From: a bacterium UBA3756
GTDB taxonomy: Bacteria > Bacteroidota > Bacteroidia > Bacteroidales > Bacteroidaceae
Length of the DNA stretch: 9,901 nt
Assembly (NCBI GenBank): GCA_002371695.1
Contig: DFGG01000191.1
Location: 1 to 9,901 of the forward strand
Reading direction: 5' to 3'
The notes below the pieces were generated by a model. That model was not told the origin of the DNA. It saw only the letters and a list, made by a program, of their open reading frames with translations, and made no database searches. Position 1 is the stretch's first letter. Each line of letters begins with the position of its first letter. Shown piece by piece: positions 6,647 to 9,901 of this stretch. Both the position numbers and the translations under genes were made by a program.

Positions 6647-7915
6647 TCACTTCTTGATAAACTCCACGCGGCGGTTCTTGGCGCGACCAGCATCGGTCTT
6701 ATTGTCAGCCACTGGCTCATGTGAACCTTTACCAACGGCACGCATGTTGAAGGGATCGCAGCCGAGACCCTCAAGCGCCTTCACGACGGCCTCAGCACGC
6801 TGCTGAGACAGCGGATCGTTCACTGCGTCAGAGCCCTGATTGTCGGTATGGCCCTGCACCTCGAAACGTGCACTCGGGTTCTTCTTCATATAGTCGGCCA
6901 CCTTCTGAATCTCAGCCATCGACTCCGGCTTCAGCGTAGCCTTGCCCGTCTCGAAGAGGATATTGTTGGTCACGAACTTACCCGTCTCGGCAATAGCCTT
7001 CTCAACGGCCGACATATCGGTAACATTCTGAGCATAAAGATCCATAGCACCCTTAGCATAACGGAAGTTGGTCATATAGTTCTTATTACCATTGAATCCG
7101 CCCCATTCTGCCTGATGGATTTTCATACGAACTGCAGACTTACAGTTAGGAATATTGATGACGCGCTTGTTATTAATATAAATCTTGAGGGCTCGCTTGT
7201 TGAAAGACATTGCAAAGTGGCTCCAATCGTTCTTCTTCATTTCCCAAGTCTTGCCACGACCAGAATCACGCCAGTCGCCAGTAGTAGATATAAATCGGCA
7301 TGTTACCTCCAACTTGCTATAACTCTCACCAATTCTGATTTCATACACGTCACCACCATCGGCATCCTTGAATTCCAGTTCATAGCAGTTACTCATTTCC
7401 GTCTTCGGGTCGTTCATCCAGAAGTCAAATTCCAGCGTGAACACGTCGGGAATGTAACTCTGCTGATTGGTCATCAGCGGCTCAATTCTTGATCCAGGCT
7501 CGAAATGGATACACTTCTTGCTTTTCATGTTGGCTACATCCGCTGAGCCATCAATCAAGTCCCACTTTGAGGGGAACTCACCCATCTGCTCATTCTGCAG
7601 ATTATCTTCGAAAAAGGCAACGGCACCCGGCACGAAGTCGCTCTGCTCATACTGAGCCTCTGTGTCCTGCGGACCTTCTTCGGCATCCTCATAGTCGGCA
7701 TCGTCCGACTCCTCGTTCTTCTTCGACTTCTTGCCGTCGAGCACGTCGTCCATGGCTTTGTCTGTCTCACGAGATACCTTATTAGCCACTTTGTTCTCGA
7801 CTGCACTCTTGGCGGCATCCACGGCACGATCCTTGAGTCGCTTCAGGAAGCCCTGAGCATCGGCATTTGCTGAGACGGCAAAAGCCACAATCAATAGCAT
7901 TAACAGTTTCTTCAT
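6647..7915 (-). CDS. OmpA-C-domain envelope protein with central LamG-like region
   Basis: The 422-residue product probably anchors to peptidoglycan in the periplasm. A signal peptide spans residues 1-21 (hydrophobic core, 'ANADA' before Q21). Residues 22-60 are a basic amphipathic helix region, and 61-92 are a Lys-rich then Asp/Glu-rich low-complexity segment. Residues about 98-290 ('FTLEFDFWMND', 'WSHFAMSFNKRALKIYINNKRV') have the beta-strand pattern of a concanavalin/LamG-like fold. Residues about 317-421 are an OmpA_C domain with 'GHTDNQGSDAVNDPLSQQRA': D358 and R373 match the diaminopimelate-binding Asp/Arg pair of E. coli OmpA, and 'NRRVEF' closes the domain. There is no barrel and no lipobox, so it is unlike classical OmpA. 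It is monocistronic, divergent from the kinase gene, with its own terminator. The ligand of the LamG-like part is unknown. Confidence 0.92.
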   Translation of the reverse strand: MKKLLMLLIVAFAVSANADAQGFLKRLKDRAVDAAKSAVENKVANKVSRETDKAMDDVLDGKKSKKNEESDDADYEDAEEGPQDTEAQYEQSDFVPGAVAFFEDNLQNEQMGEFPSKWDLIDGSADVANMKSKKCIHFEPGSRIEPLMTNQQSYIPDVFTLEFDFWMNDPKTEMSNCYELEFKDADGGDVYEIRIGESYSKLEVTCRFISTTGDWRDSGRGKTWEMKKNDWSHFAMSFNKRALKIYINNKRVINIPNCKSAVRMKIHQAEWGGFNGNKNYMTNFRYAKGAMDLYAQNVTDMSAVEKAIAETGKFVTNNILFETGKATLKPESMAEIQKVADYMKKNPSARFEVQGHTDNQGSDAVNDPLSQQRAEAVVKALEGLGCDPFNMRAVGKGSHEPVADNKTDAGRAKNRRVEFIKK

Positions 7916-7960
7916 ACGCTATACATTTTTAATTAATGGTTGATATACATACTTCGGGGA

Positions 7961-7991
7961 CAAAGATACGAACAATATTCGAATCCCACAA
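7961..7991 (-). promoter_or_regulatory. Putative promoter of the OmpA-like gene
   Basis: On the minus strand the -7 box is TATCTTTG (7961-7968), matching TAnnTTTG. A partial -33 element TTG (7989-7991) lies 20 bases further upstream. The ATG at 7915 is 45 bases below the -7 box, giving an A/T-rich leader of about 40 bases. Confidence 0.6.
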
Positions 7992-7992
7992 T

Positions 7993-8010
7993 CCCCCAAA
8001 TGGGGGTTTT
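7993..8010. promoter_or_regulatory. CCCCC/GGGGG inverted repeat at the -33 edge
   Basis: Five C (7993-7997), AAAT, then five G (8002-8006) form a compact inverted repeat, followed on the plus strand by TTTTTATT. It directly abuts the -33 region of the OmpA-like promoter and lies about 150 bases before the kinase start. It could be an operator, or a small terminator for plus-strand transcripts entering the divergent region. The sequence does not decide between these. The remaining intergenic DNA (8011-8140) shows nothing else clear. Confidence 0.35.
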
Positions 8011-8144
8011 TATTCAAGAACAACTTTCGTATAAAGAAATCAGTTTGAGGGTATCAGGGTAACATCGTTATGCTGGTTAACGGGAAAGTGATAATAGGGC
8101 ACGTTAATCTTCCATAATTGTTTCCGTATGTCAGCAATATTTCG

Positions 8145-8152
8145 TATATTTG
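8145..8152 (+). promoter_or_regulatory. Putative -7 promoter element of the sensor kinase gene
   Basis: TATATTTG matches TAnnTTTG exactly and ends only 4 bases before the ATG at 8157, so the transcript would begin at or very near the start codon. Only a weak -33 candidate (TTTC, 8121-8124, 20-base spacing) is visible. The alternative in-frame ATG at 8172 would have a short leader containing ACGAGAG, which is SD-like. Confidence 0.55.
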
Positions 8153-8156
8153 CAAC

Positions 8157-9901
8157 ATGAAACGAGAGAAAATGATAACTATAGCTGCCCTGATGCTGAT
8201 GTTCACTACGAGTGCAAAGGCCTATACCGACCATCGCAACGCTAAAGTGGACTCTGCCGAACAGGTGCTCAACAGCGGAAAGGCACTCACAGACAAAGAG
8301 CGCATGGAATGCTACTACACCATCGTAAGAGGCACGCTGGGTAAGGATACCAAGAAACACGACCTCTATGCCCGCAAGATGCTCTCCCTGAGCTATCAGA
8401 TGGATGCCAAGAACATGCGCGAAAATGCCCTCAACCACCTGGGACTGCAGCACTACGGACAGGAAGACTTCGAACCAGCAGAATGCTACTTCCTATGGGC
8501 CATCGCTGTCACCGATTCCATGCAGGGCGACAGCCGCTACAACCAGAAAGACCTCGACGACAACTACTCGCAACTCTACGGTGCACTGGGCAACCTCTAT
8601 AATCTCCAGGACAAAGCCCTGCTGGCCATCGAGTACTATCAGAAGGCGCTGCCTATCTTCGAACGCTACGGATGGTTGGAGTCGCAGACCATCCTGCACC
8701 ACAATGTCGCCGAACTGTGGTTCTCCATGGGCAATAGCCAGAAAGCAGAAGAGGAGTATCTGAAGGCCATCAAGACCGGCACTGCCTCTGGCGACTCGCT
8801 GATGATGGCCCTACCCCGCAAGGGCCTCGCCAAGGTGTATCTCGACCTGGGAGAATACGAGAAAGTCCGTCAGACCATAGAGCCTGCCTACAACTACTAC
8901 CACGCCCATCGCGACGAGGAGACCAACGATTATCCCGAGGTGCTCTGCTCGCTGGTGAAGCTCCACCTGATGGCAGGCCACGAGAATCTGCCGAAGGCCA
9001 AGGCCTACTCGCAGGAGGCCCTGAGCCTGCTGCACGACGAGATGATGATGGAGACCAGCTGCGACGTGTATGCCTCGGCTGCGATGGTAGCCATGCGAGA
9101 GCAGCGTTGGCAGGAAGCCCTTGGGTATGCCAGGAAATCGGTACACGAGAACGACTCCGACGCCACCTACAGCGACGTGAGCTGCTACGAGCTGCTGGCC
9201 AACATCCACATGCAGCTGGGGCACAAGCAGGAGGCATCACAATATATTAATAAGGTACGCACGATGATGGAGCGCTTCGCCACTGAGCATTACCAGAGTG
9301 GACTGAGTCAGATGGAAGTGGTATACGAGACAAAGCAAAAGGAGGCGCGAATCGCCCAGCTACAGCGCCAGAAGCAATGGTATCTTTTGGGAGGAGTGCT
9401 GACGGCCTTGGTGCTGCTGCTCTCCACGCTCGCCTTCTTCCTGCTCTGGCGAGGCCTGAAGCTGCGTCGCCGTACCGCCCTCATAGAAGCCAAGCTGGAA
9501 GGCGAGAAGGCTGAACGGGTGAGAATAGCCCGCGACCTGCACGACCGTATGGGAGGGCTGCTGACAGCCATCCGCCAGAACCTCCCTGAAGAATCCGAAG
9601 AATCTGAAGAATCCGGATTATCCGGAATATCCGGGATATCCGGAATATCCGGGATATCCGGCGAATCCAGCGAGCCCAGCAAATCCGCCCCCCTAAAGCT
9701 ATCCAGAGCCCTCATCGACGAAGCCATCCGAGAGATGCGCAATGTGGCCCATCACCTGCTGCCAGATGCCCTCAGCCGCTATGGCCTCAGACGAGCCTTG
9801 AGCGACTACTGTCGCACGCTGAAGAACGTCAGCTTCTCATTCACGGGCCAAGAGCGTCACATCGCCCACGAGGAGACTATCTACTGCATCGCCTACGAAC
9901 T
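8157..9901 (+). CDS. TPR-containing sensor histidine kinase, HisKA_3 type (partial, 3' end missing)
   Basis: This is a membrane sensor kinase; the reading frame stays open for 581 codons to the window end. Residues 1-22 form a signal peptide or first hydrophobic segment. Residues about 100-370 are periplasmic TPR-like helical repeats, clearest at 138-172 ('YGALGNLYNLQDKALLAIEY'), 181-210 and 219-248. A coiled-coil linker (about 384-407) leads to a transmembrane helix at about 409-431, ended by 'LWRGLKLRRR'. The DHp domain has the HisKA_3 H-box 'ERVRIARDLHDRMGGLL' with the phosphoaccepting H462 followed by D463. The second helix is 'LIDEAIREMRNVAHHLLP'. Between the helices lies a 33-residue simple-repeat insert (478-510). 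The ATPase domain begins near residue 545 and is cut by the window end. Kinases of this class in Bacteroidota usually act on LuxR/NarL-type response regulators, expected outside the window. The start could also be the ATG at 8172. Confidence 0.93.
   Translation, partial: MKREKMITIAALMLMFTTSAKAYTDHRNAKVDSAEQVLNSGKALTDKERMECYYTIVRGTLGKDTKKHDLYARKMLSLSYQMDAKNMRENALNHLGLQHYGQEDFEPAECYFLWAIAVTDSMQGDSRYNQKDLDDNYSQLYGALGNLYNLQDKALLAIEYYQKALPIFERYGWLESQTILHHNVAELWFSMGNSQKAEEEYLKAIKTGTASGDSLMMALPRKGLAKVYLDLGEYEKVRQTIEPAYNYYHAHRDEETNDYPEVLCSLVKLHLMAGHENLPKAKAYSQEALSLLHDEMMMETSCDVYASAAMVAMREQRWQEALGYARKSVHENDSDATYSDVSCYELLANIHMQLGHKQEASQYINKVRTMMERFATEHYQSGLSQMEVVYETKQKEARIAQLQRQKQWYLLGGVLTALVLLLSTLAFFLLWRGLKLRRRTALIEAKLEGEKAERVRIARDLHDRMGGLLTAIRQNLPEESEESEESGLSGISGISGISGISGESSEPSKSAPLKLSRALIDEAIREMRNVAHHLLPDALSRYGLRRALSDYCRTLKNVSFSFTGQERHIAHEETIYCIAYE
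9588..9686 (+). repeat. 11-unit 9-bp coding minisatellite in the kinase DHp loop
   Basis: Eleven consecutive 9-base units encode EES, EES, EES, GLS, GIS, GIS, GIS, GIS, GES, SEP, SKS (residues 478-510). The core alternates GGAATATCC and GGGATATCC (9624-9659); flanking units are diverged (GAAGAATCC, GGCGAATCC, AGCGAGCCC). Near-identical units in the centre with decayed edges are what expansion by slippage would give. The array interrupts the loop between the H-box helix and the second DHp helix. Confidence 0.92.

Noticed and set aside
8041..8100. Short GGTAAC/GGTTAAC and GGGTATC/GGGTAAC repeats in the divergent intergenic region
   Set aside because: The matches are only 5-7 bases with irregular spacing, which is not above chance for this composition.
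8040..8453. Minus-strand open frame covering the intergenic region and the kinase N-terminus
   Set aside because: It would run across the kinase promoter and start codon, and its sequence shows no recognisable domain or signal.
8770..9240. Minus-strand open frame rich in Arg, Ser and Pro
   Set aside because: It lies entirely opposite the TPR region of the kinase and reflects the codon bias of the real gene.
9588..9686. CRISPR array
   Set aside because: The units are only 9 bases, contiguous without spacers, and translate in frame inside a kinase.
9308..9742. Minus-strand open frame containing a PDIPDIPD-type tract
   Set aside because: It is the antisense reading of the kinase 9-bp array. 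The repeat is stop-free in every frame, so it opens all of them. There is no start context or family match.

Overview
The window looks like a chromosomal segment from a Bacteroidales bacterium, most like Prevotella and its relatives. The evidence is: promoter elements of the Bacteroidota TAnnTTTG (-7) type in front of most transcription units, A-rich leaders without clear Shine-Dalgarno sequences, signal-peptide proteins typical of the phylum (a Gly-rich lipoprotein, a protein ending in a 'YDLNGRRL...GLFIHNGKKVFVK'-type tail, an OmpA-like protein without a barrel), and a TPR/transmembrane/HisKA_3 sensor kinase. The genus is inference. No mobile element, phage gene, CRISPR array, tRNA or rRNA is visible.

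Layout. (1) 47-2572, minus strand: a compact three-gene operon transcribed mazG -> small lipoprotein -> rnz, with gaps of 2 and 19 bases. (2) 2573-2705: a divergent promoter region with a 7-bp tandem array between the -7 boxes of mazG and valS. (3) 2706-5420, plus: valS, complete. (4) 5437-5482: an 18-bp perfect hairpin acting as a terminator between convergent genes. (5) 5498-6412, minus: a secreted protein with YD-like repeats and its own well-formed promoter, insulated from the next gene upstream by a terminator. (6) 6647-7915, minus: a secreted OmpA-C-domain protein with a central LamG-like region. (7) 7916-8156: a second divergent promoter region. (8) 8157-9901, plus: a TPR sensor histidine kinase, cut off by the window end inside its ATPase domain.

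Genes acting together. MazG (nucleotide pool cleansing), RNase Z (tRNA 3' maturation) and ValRS (tRNA charging) are housekeeping functions. MazG is not part of a MazEF toxin pair here. The OmpA-like and YD-like proteins are envelope or secreted proteins in separate transcription units. The kinase probably signals to a LuxR/NarL-type regulator that would lie outside the window.

The most unusual signal is a 9-bp, nearly palindromic simple repeat (consensus GGRATAYCC) that appears in frame inside two unrelated proteins. One copy is in the linker between the two MazG domains. The other is in the turn between the two helices of the kinase DHp domain, as 11 nine-base units encoding a Ser-every-third-residue linker. 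Both are read in the same Gly-x-Ser register, and the unit has no stop codon in any of the six frames. A different, stop-containing 7-bp repeat (ATAATTC) occupies the intergenic promoter region. I see no clear new multi-gene system; these repeats are the best candidates for something under-described.
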